The position numbers were made by a program, and so were the translations under genes. From Megaustenia siamemsis (lineage: Eukaryota; Mollusca; Gastropoda; Stylommatophora; Ariophantidae), in assembly GCA_032433765.1 (NCBI GenBank), contig JAVIAB010000047.1, forward strand, positions 18,819,011 to 18,883,010: a stretch of DNA of 64,000 nt. The letters are read 5' to 3'. The notes under the pieces are model-generated. The model saw nothing but the letters and a program-made list of their open reading frames with translations. It was not told the origin of the DNA and ran no database searches. Of the stretch, positions 41,385-53,725 are shown piece after piece (the stretch's first letter is position 1; the number at the start of each line of letters is the position of its first letter).

Positions 41385-42335
41385 ATACAATGGAAAAAAA
41401 AAATTTTTTTAAATACGTCTTCGGTTATGATAGCAAATATAGAGAAGAAGTTATTCAACAATTTATGTTGAAATGCCCAGACTCACAAGTCTCCCACAGC
41501 AATGAGGCTATGACTTTGATTGACAAGTTTCGTGCTATGGATAGTGTTGTAGATGCATACGGATCTGGAGGGCCTTTAACTTCAGAAGACACAGAACTTG
41601 ATATGCAGACCAGAATTACAATGAGCCCTAATAAATCTTTAAGGTGGTTGTCTCAACATGCAAACTTTTCCAATGAATACCGTCAACAAGGTTCTGAAGT
41701 GTTAGCTGCACTATCGTCCTTACAGATTAATTGAATCGTCTTAATTACATGCAAGAGATTGTGAATCCAGATTGAACTACTGCATATGGTTTCAGAACCT
41801 TATCTCTGAACAAGGTGATGAAGTTCTTGACGTGACACTCTTCACTGATGAGGCACGGTTTCATCTCTCCGGGTGCGTCATTAAGTTAGAACAACCGTAT
41901 ATAGAGCAGTAAAAAAAAAAACACCCGCATGAATTACATCAAATACCGCTTTACGTTCAGAAAGTCGTATGCGGATAATTGGGAAACATTTGTTTTCAAT
42001 GCAAAAATCAACGCAGAACATGACCGTACTTTAATGCTGGAATCATTCGTAGCCCACCTTACAGAGCGAGAAATTAAAGAAGCTCGGTTTCGGCAGGATG
42101 GGGCAACAGCACACACAGCCGCAACATGACTTACTTATTAGGAAAGCGTTTTTGCAAATCGCATTATTTCATTTGTGATCTGGCCTGCTCGTTCACCAGA
42201 CCTAACCCCGCCTAATTATTATCTGTGGGGGTGAGCTGAAAAGAAATGTTTATCGAATATTCTGAAGACATATAATGACCTGAAGCGAGAAATCGTCACC
42301 CAGCGACAACAAATATCACCGGTCATTATCCAGAA
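41385..42335 (+). pseudogene. Mariner-like transposase relic
   Basis: Pieces in order: an N-terminal helix-turn-helix region with EEVIQQFMLKCPDSQVSHSN and LIDKFRAMDSVVDAYGSGGP; the first catalytic Asp in TLFTDEARFHLSG; the second in FRQDGATAHTAAT; then RSPDLTPPNYYLWG, where the third acidic residue of the usual PPD is N. At least two stops and several shifts separate these. The phrase set matches a mariner-type family widespread in arthropods and other invertebrates. It is inactive, both from the breaks and from the missing third acid. Confidence 0.78.
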
Positions 42336-42355
42336 GGTTTTTGTGGACAAACACC

Positions 42356-43195
42356 AGGCATACCAAGAGTTGTTAAACCCCTACTACCCATAATAGAACA
42401 GACTCCCTTAACAGAGGAATCAGGATTGTCAAAACAAACACGGACAGAAGTGAAAGGAATACCTGGCAAGGATGAACAGAATAACCTGCAGCGTAAAACA
42501 ATAACTCTCAGTTTCTTGGATGAAGAAAACCCACAAGACCTATGGATTCGTGTGTACACAGATGGGTCAGTACAGAAAGCAGTAAAGAATGGGTGAGCAG
42601 GTGCATACATAGAATACCCAAATAATCCTAGTGATACGGATACAATAGCAACAGGGAAATATCGTCACAATTACGAAGCAGAAATCCAAGCAATAAACTG
42701 CTGATCAGTAATCTTAGCTCACAGCCTGTAGTGTTTTGGCAGATGCAAGATCAGTACTCCAGGCACTGCAATCCAGAAAATTGCCACATCTGCAGATCTT
42801 TTTGAGTGAACTCTACAAACACCACATGATTGCCCGGCAGTGGATCCCACCTCACTGTAGAATACCAGGAAACGAGAAAGCAGATCAGCTGACAAATGAA
42901 GGTGAAAAAGGGACACAACCAGATGCACCGGTTACATACCATCATAAGAAACAATTTAATCAGGAGACAACATGCCCAAAATCAGGATACTTTTCATAAT
43001 ATGAATAGATGGGAACAAGTTAACATTATACGCATTGGAACAGGACACAATCGACTCCAATGTCACGTGTCTACAAAATTCAAGATCGGTACGTCAATTA
43101 CATGTACATGTGGGCAGGTGCCCCAGACAGCGGAACGCATATTTCAAGAATGCACTGAATATAGTAGACTGAGGAAAGTCCACATATTCCATTGA
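42356..43195 (+). pseudogene. LINE family F: RNase H and C-terminal zinc region, copy 1
   Basis: LWIRVYTDGSVQKA (first Asp), NYEAEIQAI (Glu), a short deletion near 42700, then LADARSVLQALQSRKLPHL (Asp) and IPPHCRIPGNEKADQLTNEG (His and Asp) give an RNase H domain. The end has TGHNRLQCHVSTKFKIG, then SITCTCGQVPQTAERIFQEC, a C.C...C zinc-like motif typical of LINE C-termini. An in-frame TGA (42594) and a frame change near 42950 break it. The RT lies outside or is lost. Confidence 0.85.
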
Positions 43196-44125
43196 TACAA
43201 CACTATAGACAAGACTATATGCACCACTGCAAGAATGACAAAAGACGGTAACATTTATACAGGAAACGACATTGCAGATATAGACAATACTTCAGGCGAC
43301 CGAAAGATAGATATATAGATCCAGAAGTTTTTCGAAAATAGTAAGAGACAAGTCTCAGAATATCGTGAGGCCTGTGCTGGATAATTTGGATCACATGCTG
43401 TAAACACAGCTTCATTGCGTGAACAGCTTCTTCACCTAATACAAACCAGTCAACAGCAGTAGTATCTAGATGAATAACACAAATTTTATATACAATTTCA
43501 CATAATTTCAAAAATTTGTTCACTGCGCCGGACTTTATACAGCCTCGTTTTCTTATTTAAAACAGAAGTTGACTTTGCCTTTAACAAAGGAGGATAACTT
43601 TTAATTTTTGAGAGAAATTATAAATAATTAATATTTGCAAACACAAATTAGGAAAGGTACATATTTTTTAATTAGATATTTTAGGATTTGCAATTTCTTA
43701 TAGAAATGTTCAAAGACCTTGCATATTTTATGAGAAATGTATTTTCTGGAAAACAATATGCATATGAATAAAACTTTTGACAATTTACAATTACAATATA
43801 TCGACGTTAAACTATTAATTTAACAGGAGTTGCTTCCCTTAAATAAAAAAAGCAAGATAGCTTGTAATTTCTAAAGCATATACGTTTATATTAACATTTT
43901 CATCAACAAGTCAACGATATATACGTACTTTTTTGCATTTAAGTTTGATATATTAGAACGAACCATGCCTGTAAATATTATGCAACATTTAAATATATAT
44001 TCTTCAAAGAATTATTATATTTCTTATCTGATATTCAACTGTTTACAGTTTCTAAACATTCTTATAGATGACAGGTCCAAAGAAGTTAATTTCCAAACAT
44101 TAGCTGATGCCGTCTCATCACTTCA
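43196..44125. repeat. Tandem-duplicated non-coding segment, copy 1
   Basis: GCACCACTGCAAGAATGACA through GACAGGTCCAAAGAAGTTAA is repeated nearly base for base at 45530-46450, offset about 2320. No coding function is seen. Confidence 0.85.
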
Positions 44126-44359
44126 CTGTAGAGTCTGAAAGAGATAATGTTAGAGAGAGAGAGAGCTATTTAAAAAAAAACTAGGAAAATACTATGCAGT
44201 TGAAATTTCAAAATTGTAACAGAAAAAGGGAGAGGAGTTGGAGATAGACAATTGCACATAATTCATGTCACTGGAGAGGAAGAGAGGCAGTTTAAAAGTC
44301 TAACATTAAGAGAGAGAGAGATAGAGTGAGAGAGAAAGAGCGAAAAAGAGAAATGCAGT

Positions 44360-44408
<49 letters not shown>

Positions 44409-44870
44409 GATTAAGATATAGATAGAAGAAAGAGAATGAGAGATAGGCATTTTAAATTCCTAACATTAATAGATAGTGATTAAAATGTAGGAGTTAAGAG
44501 AGTTGAGAGAGTTTATATTTCTAGCATAAAAATTTAACATTTTGAAAATCCTAGAATGACCAGAGAGACAATTTAAAATACTAGCGTGAAGAAAAATGTA
44601 GTTTAAAATCTTAGTATGAAAAGAGAAACATTTAAAAGTCCTACTATTTAAAATAAACAGTTAATAATGCTAATATGAAAATGAAAGCAGCTTAAAATCC
44701 TGTTATGAAAATAGCGACAGACAATTACATCTCAAGCATTAAAATGGAGAGACAGTAATTGTTTTTTTATTTTTTAATTGAGAATTAAGTTCTGAATAGT
44801 TTATCAAACTTGTAGTAACAAGTGTTATATAGGGTGTTTATAATGGCTCTGTGCGGTGACTCTATCAATA
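44126..44870. repeat. (GA)n/(TA)n-rich segment and repeat block Q, copy 2
   Basis: GA tracts, a (TA)n run at 44366-44404 and the Q block ending at TATAGGGTGTTTATAATGGC (44828), whose AGGGTGTTT resembles the MITE end at 37660. Confidence 0.75.
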
Positions 44871-44879
44871 TATAGAAAA

Positions 44880-45515
44880 GAAAGGGGGAGCAGGGGTCTA
44901 CATAGAGTACCCAAAAAATAACACTAGGGATATGGAAAAGATAGCAACAGGGAAATATTATCACAATTACGATGCAGAAATGCAAGCAATAAAGTTGGCA
45001 ATAGAAAAACTGCTGAACAGCAATCTTAGCCCGCAGCCTGTAGAGTTTTTGACAGATGCAAGATCAGTGCTCCAGGCACTGCAGTCCAGAAAGTTGCTAC
45101 ATCTGCAAACTTTATTAACTGAACTCTACAAACGCCACAGAAATGCCCTGCAGTGGATCCAATCTCACTATGGAATACCAGGAAACTAGAGAGCAGATCA
45201 GCGTTCAAAAGAAGTTGCAACAGGCACACAACTAGATTCGCTGGTTACATACCATCATAAGATACAGATAATCAAATTAATCAGAACATCAAATGCTCCA
45301 AATCAGGATGCATTTCATTATATGAATAGATGAGAACAAGTTATCATTATACGCATTAGAACAGAACACAATTGACTCCACTGTCACGTGTCTACAAAAT
45401 TCAAGATTAGTACCTCAACTACATGTGCATGTGGACAGGCGCCCCAGACAGTGGGACGCATATTTCAAGAATGCACTGAATATAGTAGACTGAGGAAAGT
45501 CCACATATTCAATTG
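44880..45515 (+). pseudogene. LINE family F RNase H region, copy 2
   Basis: Duplicate of 42590-43195: GVYIEYPKNN, NYDAEMQAIKLAIEKLLNSN (retaining codons lost in copy 1), LTDARSVLQALQSRKLLHLQ, IQSHYGIPGN then a TAG, and ACGQAPQTVGRIFQEC. The conserved active-site His in S/PHC is followed by Y here. It has its own set of stops. Confidence 0.85.
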
Positions 45516-46450
45516 ATACAACACTATAGACAAGACTATATGCACCACTGCAAGAATGACAAAAGACGGTAACATTTATACAGGAAACGACATTGCAGAT
45601 ATAGACAATACTTCAGGCGACCGAAAGAAGGATATATAGATCCAGAAGTTTTTCGAAAATAGTAAGAGACAAGTCTCAGAATATCGTGAGGCCTGTGCTG
45701 GATAATTTGATCACATGCTGTAAACACAGCTTCATCGCGTGAACAGCTTCTTTACCTAATACAAACCAGTCAACAGCAGTAGTATCTAGATGAATAACAC
45801 AAATTTTATATACAATTTCACATAATTTCCAAAATTTGTTCACTGCACCGGACTTTATACAGCCTCGTTTTCTTATTTAAAACAGAAGTTGACTTTTTTT
45901 GCCTTCAACAAAGGAGGATAACTTTTAATTTTTGAGAGAAATTATAAATAATTAATATTTGCAAACACAAATTAAGGAAATGTTTATTTTTTTTAATTAG
46001 ATACTTTAGGATTTGCAATTTGATATATAGAAATTTTTAAAGACCTTGCATATTTTATGAGAAATGTATTTTCTGGAAAACAATATGCATATGAATAAAA
46101 CTTTTGATAATTTACAATTACAATATATCGACGTTAAACTATTAATTTAACAGGAGTTGCTTCTCTTAAATAAAAAGGCAAGATAGCTTGTAATTTCTAA
46201 AGCATATACGTTTATATTAACATTTTCATCAACAATTCAACGATATAGACTTTTTTTCATTTAAGTTTGATACATTAGAACGAACTATGCCTGTAAATAT
46301 TATGCAACATTTAAATGTATATTCTTCAAAGAATTATTATATTTCTTAGCTGATATTCAACTGTTTACAGTTTCTAAACATTCTTATAGATGACAGGTCC
46401 AAAGAAGTTAATTTCCAAACATTAGCTGATGCCGTCTCATCACTTCACTG
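45516..46450. repeat. Tandem-duplicated non-coding segment, copy 2
   Basis: Partner of 43196-44125 with few substitutions and small indels. Confidence 0.85.
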
Positions 46451-46472
46451 TAGAGTCTGAAAGAGATAATGT

Positions 46473-46511
<39 letters not shown>

Positions 46512-46995
46512 ATTAAAAAAACTAGGAAAATACTATGCAGTTGAAATTTCAAAATTGTTGCAGAAAAAGGGAGTGGAGTTGGAGACAGACAATTGCACAT
46601 AATGCATGTCACTGGAGAGGGAGAGTGCCAGTTTAAAAGTCTAACATTAAGAGATAGAGAAAGAACGAAAAAGAGAAATGCAATTATATATATTATACAT
46701 TAAGATATAGATAGAAGAAAGAGAATGTGAGATAGGCAGTTAAAATTTCTAGCATTAATAGACAGTGATTAAAATGTATGAGTAAAGAGAGTTGAGAGAG
46801 TTTATATTTCTAGCTTCAAAAGTTAACCATTTGAAAATCCTAGAATATCCAGAGAGTCAATTTAAAATACTAGCATGAAGAAAAATGTAGTTTAAAATTC
46901 TAGTATGAAATGAAATACAGTTAAAAATCCTACTATTAAGAAAGAAGCAGACAATAATACTAATATGTAAATGAAAGCAGCGTAAAATCCTGTTC
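46451..46995. repeat. (GA)n-rich segment and repeat block Q, copy 3
   Basis: (GA)n at 46473-46509 and a Q-block copy that ends abruptly at AAAATCCTGTT (46991), where a LINE relic starts. Confidence 0.75.
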
Positions 46996-47009
46996 ACATT
47001 CACACATTC

Positions 47010-47882
47010 GAGACAAATTAATGCAGTGCACAAGGAAACTACGAGACGCCGACTGGGAAAAAACTTTACGCAAAACTCACACTAGCTGACAAAACAGAGG
47101 CAGTACAAGAAGTACAAAAGTACAAATCTCTGGCGCCTGACGGTCTCACAATATAATTCTTGCAACATTTCTTTCCTTTCTTAGGTTCTCTTCTTCTCAG
47201 AATGTACACAGACTCATTCATAAAGAAATAACTTACTCCAGGCCTAAAAATGTCTTACATAACATTGCTCCTGAAAGACAACACAGACAATCATTTCCCT
47301 ACTTAACACAAACTACAGCATTCTAACAAAAACATTAACAAACTCAAACCTTTCATGACAACACTCCTTCATAAAGACAAACAGTGTAATGTACAAGAGA
47401 GAAACATCCACCAGCACACACACTTTATACGAGACCTTATAAAGTACACTCATGACAAAGATAGCCAGTCTTCTATCATATGTCTCGACCAAGAAAAAGT
47501 CTTCCAGAGAAGCTCATTCCTACCCCCATAAAACACTACTGAACAACAACATAGGAGGACGCTTCATACAGTGGATACACATCTTTTATTCTAGACCTCA
47601 AAGTAAAGGCCTAGTGAACCATTCGTTCACATAGATATTCAGGCTAACTAGATCGGTTCGACAGGGGTGTTCCCTCTCTCTTCTACTTTACGCGCTGACC
47701 ATAGAACCGTTCCTTGAGAGTATCAGACGAGACAGTTCCATAAAGGGCACATTCATGTCAGGGAAAGGAGAGGAGAAATTGTTAGCGTATGCTGACGTCA
47801 CTGTCTTCTTTCCATCAAACACTAGATCAATAGACAGCATCCTCAATATAGTCATAGAATTTGGACAATTTAAAAAAAGAAT
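47010..47882 (+). pseudogene. LINE family G, reverse transcriptase relic
   Basis: VQKYKSLAPDGLTI (start of the RT palm, PDG), then LKDNTDN, SSIICLDQEKVFQRSSFLPP (motif A remnant, D.EKVF), then GVFPLSLLLYALTIEPFLES (motif B) and EEKLLAYADVTVFF (the YADD box reduced to YADV). Several stops interrupt it. The style is that of the L1/CR1-like RTs, and it is inactive by the D-to-V change. It is cut at 47883 by Penelope-type terminal sequence. Confidence 0.75.
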
Positions 47883-47980
47883 AAGAAAAAAGTGGTATGG
47901 TAACAGCTTTACGTGGTAATTAACAAAACAAAAGTCGACGTTTCGGCCAAGTAGACCTACAGTTGAAACAACAAACAGCA
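47883..47980 (-). mobile_element. Penelope-type terminal sequence
   Basis: AAAAGTGGTATGGTAACAGC and AAAGTCGACGTTTCGGCCAA, a close match to 28365-28470. The minus strand holds the CTGTAGGTC/GGCCGAAACGTCGA hairpin. Confidence 0.5.
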
Positions 47981-47982
47981 AC

Positions 47983-47986
<4 letters not shown>

Positions 47987-48036
<50 letters not shown>
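47987..48036. repeat. (TA)n microsatellite
   Basis: Nearly 50 bp of TATA. Confidence 0.96.
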
Positions 48037-48039
<3 letters not shown>

Positions 48040-48059
48040 AATATATACACACATCTCAC

Positions 48060-48760
48060 TTGGTTATTTACTTGCTTATTCCCGCTGGTGGGAAAGAAGA
48101 TGGTGTTGTCGGCGTATGCTTGAGCTTTTGTTGTCCTCCATATATAAATTTACAGATGATGGAGTTGTCTTTTCTTCTCGATTCGCGGCTCTAAGACTAT
48201 GAGATAGAGCAGCGGAGTCAGATGGCATCCTTGTTTGACGGACCTGGTTAGTGTGAAGCAATCCGTGAATGTGCGATTTACAAGGACAGGGCATTCAGAT
48301 CTGGAGTACCGGATGTTGATGCATCGTCGAAAGTTGTCTCCCATATTGCAGTTGTGCAACGTTTTCTGTAAGTAGGAGTGTACGACGACCTGTCAAAAGT
48401 CATTTCCTGGTCCAAGGACAGAATCGATGAAGGTATGTTTCTTGTATGTGTGTAGGTGATGCTGTATCGTATGAAGTGGTCTTTAGTGCGAGCTGGCGTC
48501 ACCGAAGTCAGGGCATTCCCATATCTGCTCTGCCGCCCGTTCCACCAAACATAGAAACGTTCGTCCACTTATGGTTCATGTCCTGTATTGATTGACCGTG
48601 TTGGGTTCCTTCCTGCTTTCGTCCTTCATGACGCCGTGTTCCACCATTCTTTTGATCCATGGGTTATCCTCAGCTTTCTTGTAGCCAACCTGTGACAGGT
48701 ATTCTTTTAAAGCCATCATTATGTGATACATGTCAATTTTGTAATATTTCTTGCGAAATT
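48060..48760 (-). pseudogene. LINE family G-like RT relic, opposite strand
   Basis: Minus-strand pieces: PSSILSLDQEMTFDRSSYT (motif A with D..FDR), INIRYSRSECPVLVNRTFTD, CFTLTRSVKQGCHLTPLLYL (motif B) and AYADNTIFFPTSG (YADD changed to YADN). It extends toward 48760 with YHIMMALKEYLSQVGYKKAE. It is convergent with the 47.0-kb relic; the two do not overlap in RT coverage orientation. Confidence 0.72.
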
Positions 48761-49540
48761 GCAGACCCCGCCAACTTCTCGGTTATTTAATTGCCACGAA
48801 CACCCGAGTGTCCAGCGCAGTATATCCAAGCTTAGTTGATAACAGGAGACATGTGGAGTCGGTGCACCCACTGCCTGTGGAGTGTGTTCTTGTCAATCCG
48901 ACGAAACATCCTTTGTCAGTCAAATCAATTATGAAGACCACGTATACTGTTGGTCACTTAACAAGCTAAGTGATAGCTCCTGTCAAGACCACATATATTG
49001 TTGGTCGCTTAACCAACTAAGTGATAGCTCCCGTCAAGCCACAATCTCCATAAATTTGCTAGAGGTCTTGTGAGCTTCTGCCCCTTAATCTATCATCTTT
49101 CCATTAGATTACACAACAAAATACCAACCACTCCGAACATCTCTCTTGACCAAGTCATCAGTGTAGATGATCAGGTCTCGAATTTGGGAGTGAAGCAGCA
49201 GTAAATATTCTGCTACCAATTGATGGTATGACATTTGTTTTTTCTTACACTGTTTTCACATAACTACTGATAAGAATTATTGTGTCTACAATGTCAAGAT
49301 CCTCTATATGAGACTCAAGTAACTATTCAATGCCTTTGGAACCTGTAAAGCATCACTGCTGTATGAAGTCGATGGCAGTTCCATAAAACAAGGTAGATGA
49401 AGTACACTCTTGCTTCAACCCTTTCTCCAATCTGAAACCATTCACTAAGTCCTGCTTCTGAGTGAACTGTACAAGAGAAAGTATCATACAGATCTTTGCC
49501 GACGTTTGATATGGATTGTGTTTTAACTAACATGAATTCC
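48761..49540. other. Unassigned, with a short direct repeat
   Basis: A ~60-bp unit (AAGACCACRTATAYTGTTGG and CAACTAAGTGATAGCTCC) is duplicated at 48934-49045. No exon recognised. Confidence 0.4.
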
Positions 49541-49544
49541 CCTT

Positions 49545-50330
49545 TGTCAAAGTTTTAGTTGCAAGCACTGTATTAACAGTCTTAAATTTATAATGATTAA
49601 AGTTTAGTATGAGGTAATGTATTAACTGTCTTAAATTTACGATTAAAGTTTAGTTTGTGGTACTGTATTAACTGTCTTAAATTTACAACGATTAAAGTTT
49701 ACTTTACTTTGAGGTAATGTATTAACGCTGTTAAATTTTCAAAGATTAACAAGTTTAGTTTGAAGTACTGTATGGTACAAGTGGTCATAACTTTTCAAAA
49801 ATTAAAGTTTAGTTTCAAGTACTTTATTAATGGTTCTTATATTTCCAAAGATTAAATTTTAGTTTGAAGTACTGTATTGAAATGGTCTTAAATTTTCAAA
49901 GATTAAAAAGTTTAGTTTGAAGTACTGTATTAATGGTTCTTATATTTCCAAAGATTAAAGTTTAGTTTGAAGTACTGCATTAATGGTCTTACATTTCCAA
50001 AGATTAAAGTTTAGTTTCAAGTACTTTATTAATGGTTCTTAATTTTCCAAAGATTAAATCTTAGTTTGAAGTACTGTATTAATGGTCTTAAATTTTCAAA
50101 GATTACAAATTTTAGTTTGAAGTACTGTATTAATGGTCTTAAATTTTCAAAGATTAAAGTATAGTCTGATGTACTCTTTGACTGATTTACATTTCCAACG
50201 GTTAAAGTTTAAGTTACAAATACTGTTTTAAATATATTAAGTTTTCCTCCATTAAAATTTAGCTTTTCAAACGATGTAATAAATGTCTTACATTTGACTT
50301 AGCACGAGTTTAGTTGCAAGTACTCTATTA
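49545..50330. repeat. Minisatellite, ~50-bp unit, degenerate
   Basis: About 15 copies of TACTGTATTAATGGTCTTAA plus ATTTTCAAAGATTAAAGTTTA-like sequence (shown in two parts), then AGTTTGAAG. Units are diverged and vary in length. Confidence 0.93.
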
Positions 50331-50517
50331 ATTTAACTATGTCAAACATAGTGTTATATTTAAGGTAGGCATATTGGAGAGAAAGATCACATGTGAAATG
50401 ATACAACCATTACTGGTTTCTGTAAAATACAGAATAAGAAATGGTGAAATTCAGGTGAACTGTTGAAATCACACAACTAGCACTAAATGCATAGAGACAC
50501 AAACAAATTTTGGATTA
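50331..50517. other. Unassigned sequence
   Basis: Nothing recognised. Confidence 0.4.
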
Positions 50518-51215
50518 TGCATTAAACCACTGAACTAGTAACTTGCTGTGTACCTGCAAGAGTTGATAGACTGGTCTCAAGATTCAAGGAAGACCAAAAG
50601 TCATACAGATAGACAATGTCACAGAAAACCTAGCAGCATTAAACCACTGAACCAGTAACTTGCTGTGTATCTGCAAGAGTTGATAGACTGGTCTCAAGAT
50701 TCAAGGAAGACCAAAAGTCATACAGATAGACAATGTCACAGAAAACCTAGCAGCATTAAACCACTGAACCAGTAACTTGCTGTGTACCTGCAAGAGTTGA
50801 TAGACTGGTCTCAAGATTCAAGGAAGACCAAAAGTCATACAGATAGACAATGTCACAGAAAACCTAGCAGCATTAAACCACTGAACCAGTAACTTGCTGT
50901 GTACCTGCAAGAGTTGATAGACTGGTCTCAAGATTCAAGGAAGACCAAAAGTCATACAGATAGACAATGTCACAGAAAACCTAGCAGCATTAAACCACTG
51001 AACCAGTAACTTGCTGTGTACCTGCAAGAGTTGATAGACTGGTCTCAAGATTCAAAAGGATAGACACAAAAGTCATACAGATAGACAATGTCACAGAAAT
51101 ACCTAGCAGCATTAAACCACTGTAACTTGCCTGCAAGAGTTGATAGACTGGTCTCAAGGAAGACCAAAAGTCATACAGATAGACAATGTCACAGAAAACC
51201 CAGCAGCAGAAAAGG
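50518..51215. repeat. Tandem repeat, 117-bp unit
   Basis: Six copies starting CATTAAACCACTGAACCAGT and ending CACAGAAAACCTAGCAG. The first five are almost identical; the last two carry small indels. Low divergence suggests recent expansion or gene conversion. Confidence 0.96.
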
Positions 51216-51412
51216 TTAATAACTGTCAAATACAATACACTTAGACTCAGGTCAAAAATATTGCAGCTCCTCACAATTCTTGATGGTGCATGTGCATAAG
51301 TCAGTAAGTAATCTTTTATTTTAAGAAAATGTATTTTTGGTGTAAGGTTATGCCAGCCTTTACTAAATGCTTTAGGTACTCCAGCTGAAGACCTTCTTGG
51401 CTAAAATGTTCT
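51216..51412. other. Unassigned sequence
   Basis: Nothing recognised. Confidence 0.4.
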
Positions 51413-51429
51413 ACTTTTGGTTTGTTTCT

Positions 51430-51595
51430 CACCTACGTAAAGTGACTCGGGCAGGTACTTCGGTATCCAATGGAAGCCGTTTCCAGATTTTCGGTTTCCA
51501 GGCAAAGTAGCCATTTTTGCCTTTCGCGCCATTTCAATTAACTCCGGAATAAACATCATATCAATTGTTTTCCGACGATGTTTTAAGGACGCCAT
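51430..51595 (-). CDS. Putative first exon, unknown product
   Basis: The minus strand starts ATG (51595) and encodes MASLKHRRKTIDMMFIPELI, EMARKAKMATLPGNRKSG and FHWIPKYLPESLYV. It is then followed by a consensus donor (ACGTAG then GTGAGA, about 51426-51433). It is basic with a nuclear-localisation-like KHRRK. GC is higher than in the surroundings. I recognise no domain. Confidence 0.35.
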
Positions 51596-51599
51596 GTAC

Positions 51600-52685
51600 G
51601 GAAATTAAATTAGCTTTCTCACAACGAGGCTCCTTTTTGTTTTATAGCAGACGCCAAATCATCGGTGACGATTGTTACGTGTTTTTTTTTTTAATTTTCC
51701 AGCTACATACTATGGTGTCATCACATTTTCTACCAAAATAAGGTAAGATTAAGTTAAATTAAATGGATATTTAGATTTAGCGTCTATTTTTACATAAGTG
51801 TGTGAAATTTTAAAGTGATCCGTGTTAGGATAAAACGAAAATCACGAAAATTCATGAATATGCTTGCTCCATCGGCAAGCGTGGGCGATAGGCGACTATT
51901 TCCACTGTTGACCTTTAAGTCAAAGCAGACTAAAATGCTGCACTGATTGAAAGGAAATAATAAGACAACCTGATTGTAAAACCAATTTTACATATTTGTG
52001 GGAAATTTTAAATGGATATGTCAGCGCTGAATGAAATTATTGGCATTTGAACGACCACACCATCATTCCGAAATTTCCGGTTTTCCCCCATGTTTGTTAC
52101 TTGGTCTCTTCAACCATCATCATGTGCCTCTAACTCACTCAACTGTATAACTAGTTATAGTAAATTTAAAATGTAGTATTTCCAGTTGCCTAATATTAAT
52201 AAATATTCCCAATTATTGAATTGAAGCACACTACATTAATTATGATTAATATAATAATTATATATATAATAGAATAATAATTCATTAATTATTTAATATT
52301 ATATAATTATTATGTTTTTAATGTATCAAAATAAAATGTATGGTTTATATTATTATAATAAGATATGAAGATTAAGAAGGATGAGAATGAATGACCATGA
52401 TTAAATGTGCAATTAAATTTAAATAATTATAAAACGGTGAATACATTTTTTTTTCCCTAGAATTGGAGTCAGTCTAACAGTGCCTGCCACCAGGGTTGAC
52501 AGATGAAAATTTTGATATAAGGCCAAAAAACTGTGCTAAAAAAGCCAAACATTTTTGACATAATCACATCATATTTAATGCTCCAAATCCAGTTTAATAC
52601 AACGAACAAGTAATTTTAAGGAACTGCTAATATTCCTGTTAACAATTTTACTTCAAAATCAACTTGATCAACATTTTTTAAATGT
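51600..52685. other. AT-rich unassigned sequence
   Basis: 52190-52460 is very AT-rich (ATTATTATAATAATAT). No exon or repeat recognised. Confidence 0.45.
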
Positions 52686-52689
52686 CCGT

Positions 52690-53090
52690 TTGCATGATAT
52701 AGTCTGCTTTGAAGACTTGTAAATGTAGTTCATGATAGAGGTGGATCAGCTTTAGTTTGTTGAAAAAGGCTGTTCATCATTTCAAACTCCTGGACTACGG
52801 GTGTTGCAAACACAAAGAACAAGTAATTGTTGTAGTCTAGCACCATTTCCTTCAACAATCTTGCTTTAAACTTTGTGTCTAATTTTGAGTGAGCTGGTTC
52901 AGCATTAATAAAGTAAGCACTCAGCTCTTTCCAGTTCATCAAAATTTTAAAGATAACTTTTCCACGCACAAGCGATCGAGTAGAGGAAGGCTTTTAAAAT
53001 GGAAGCGGGGCAGTTCAGCTTGTTTAATAAGCTATAGGTGTATTCATGACTTTAAACACCTCTCTGTAGGCTTCTCGTTGTAAGTCACTG
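52690..53090 (-). pseudogene. hAT-like transposase relic, C-terminal part
   Basis: Minus-strand pieces: REAYREVFKVMN, LVRGKVIFKILMNWKELSAY, then KARLLKEMVLDYNNYLFFVF and PVVQEFEMMNSLFQQTKADP. The order (TRW-like, W.EL..YF, KA..L...L.D..NYL...F..P....F...N..FQ) is that of hAT-like transposase-derived proteins common in invertebrate genomes. An in-frame stop sits upstream. Family call is inference. Confidence 0.45.
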
Positions 53091-53144
53091 TGTTGTTCTG
53101 AGACTTGAAGAGAGGTACAATCTTAGCATTTATGATCTGAAATG

Positions 53145-53570
53145 TCATGTCCACCCTCTGGATGGTCTGGCAAGTGCAGCCAGGCTCACGCTTGCAAGAT
53201 TGGACAGTGAGTGGAAGGGTACAACTTCGACCCCAACAGACTGTGTGGTTTCAAACTTGATCCACAATCTTTCAAAACTAAGGTACAAACAAGGTTCTGG
53301 GGATCCACAGGGATTACAAACATTCCTGCGGGGTAAGAACCTGAAATCTGGCACCATCCTCAGGTATGAGGGGAACAGAATTCATGTTCTGTTCCATATG
53401 GCAGCAACTGTTTACTGTATAAGAAGCACCTTCCTGGAATTCTTAAAAGAAAGGAACAGTTTTTTGAAAAAAGCCATCTATAAGCAGCTGATGGATGGTG
53501 ACACCCAGATTCAGCTTCAAGCCTTGGGTATGTTTTCCAAGTTCCTGACTGGACCCTAGATGGAAGTTAT
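53145..53570 (+). pseudogene. hAT-like transposase relic, N-terminal-side part
   Basis: The plus frame from about 53200 to a TAG at 53559 holds DSEWKGTTSTPTDCVVSNL, LQTFLRGKNLKSGTILRYEG, NRIHVLFHMAATVYCIRSTF and QIQLQALGMFSKFLTGPW. The GNR..VLFH.AA and QALG...K..TGP phrases resemble the part that normally precedes the 52.7-kb segment in the same protein class. Here it lies on the opposite strand, so the copy has been inverted internally. The frame is open for about 120 codons. Confidence 0.45.
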
Positions 53571-53725
53571 TTATATTCCTGTAATTCATTGAAACATGCA
53601 AGAGTCCAAGTTAGTTAAAGACCAGAAATGCTGGCTTTGAGTGCGTTAGTAAGTGAAAAGATATAGATTTAATTAGACGGAATGCGACAGAGTCATACAA
53701 TGTTAGCTGTTTAGTTAAAACTCAT
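53571..53725. other. Unassigned sequence
   Basis: Nothing recognised. Confidence 0.4.
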
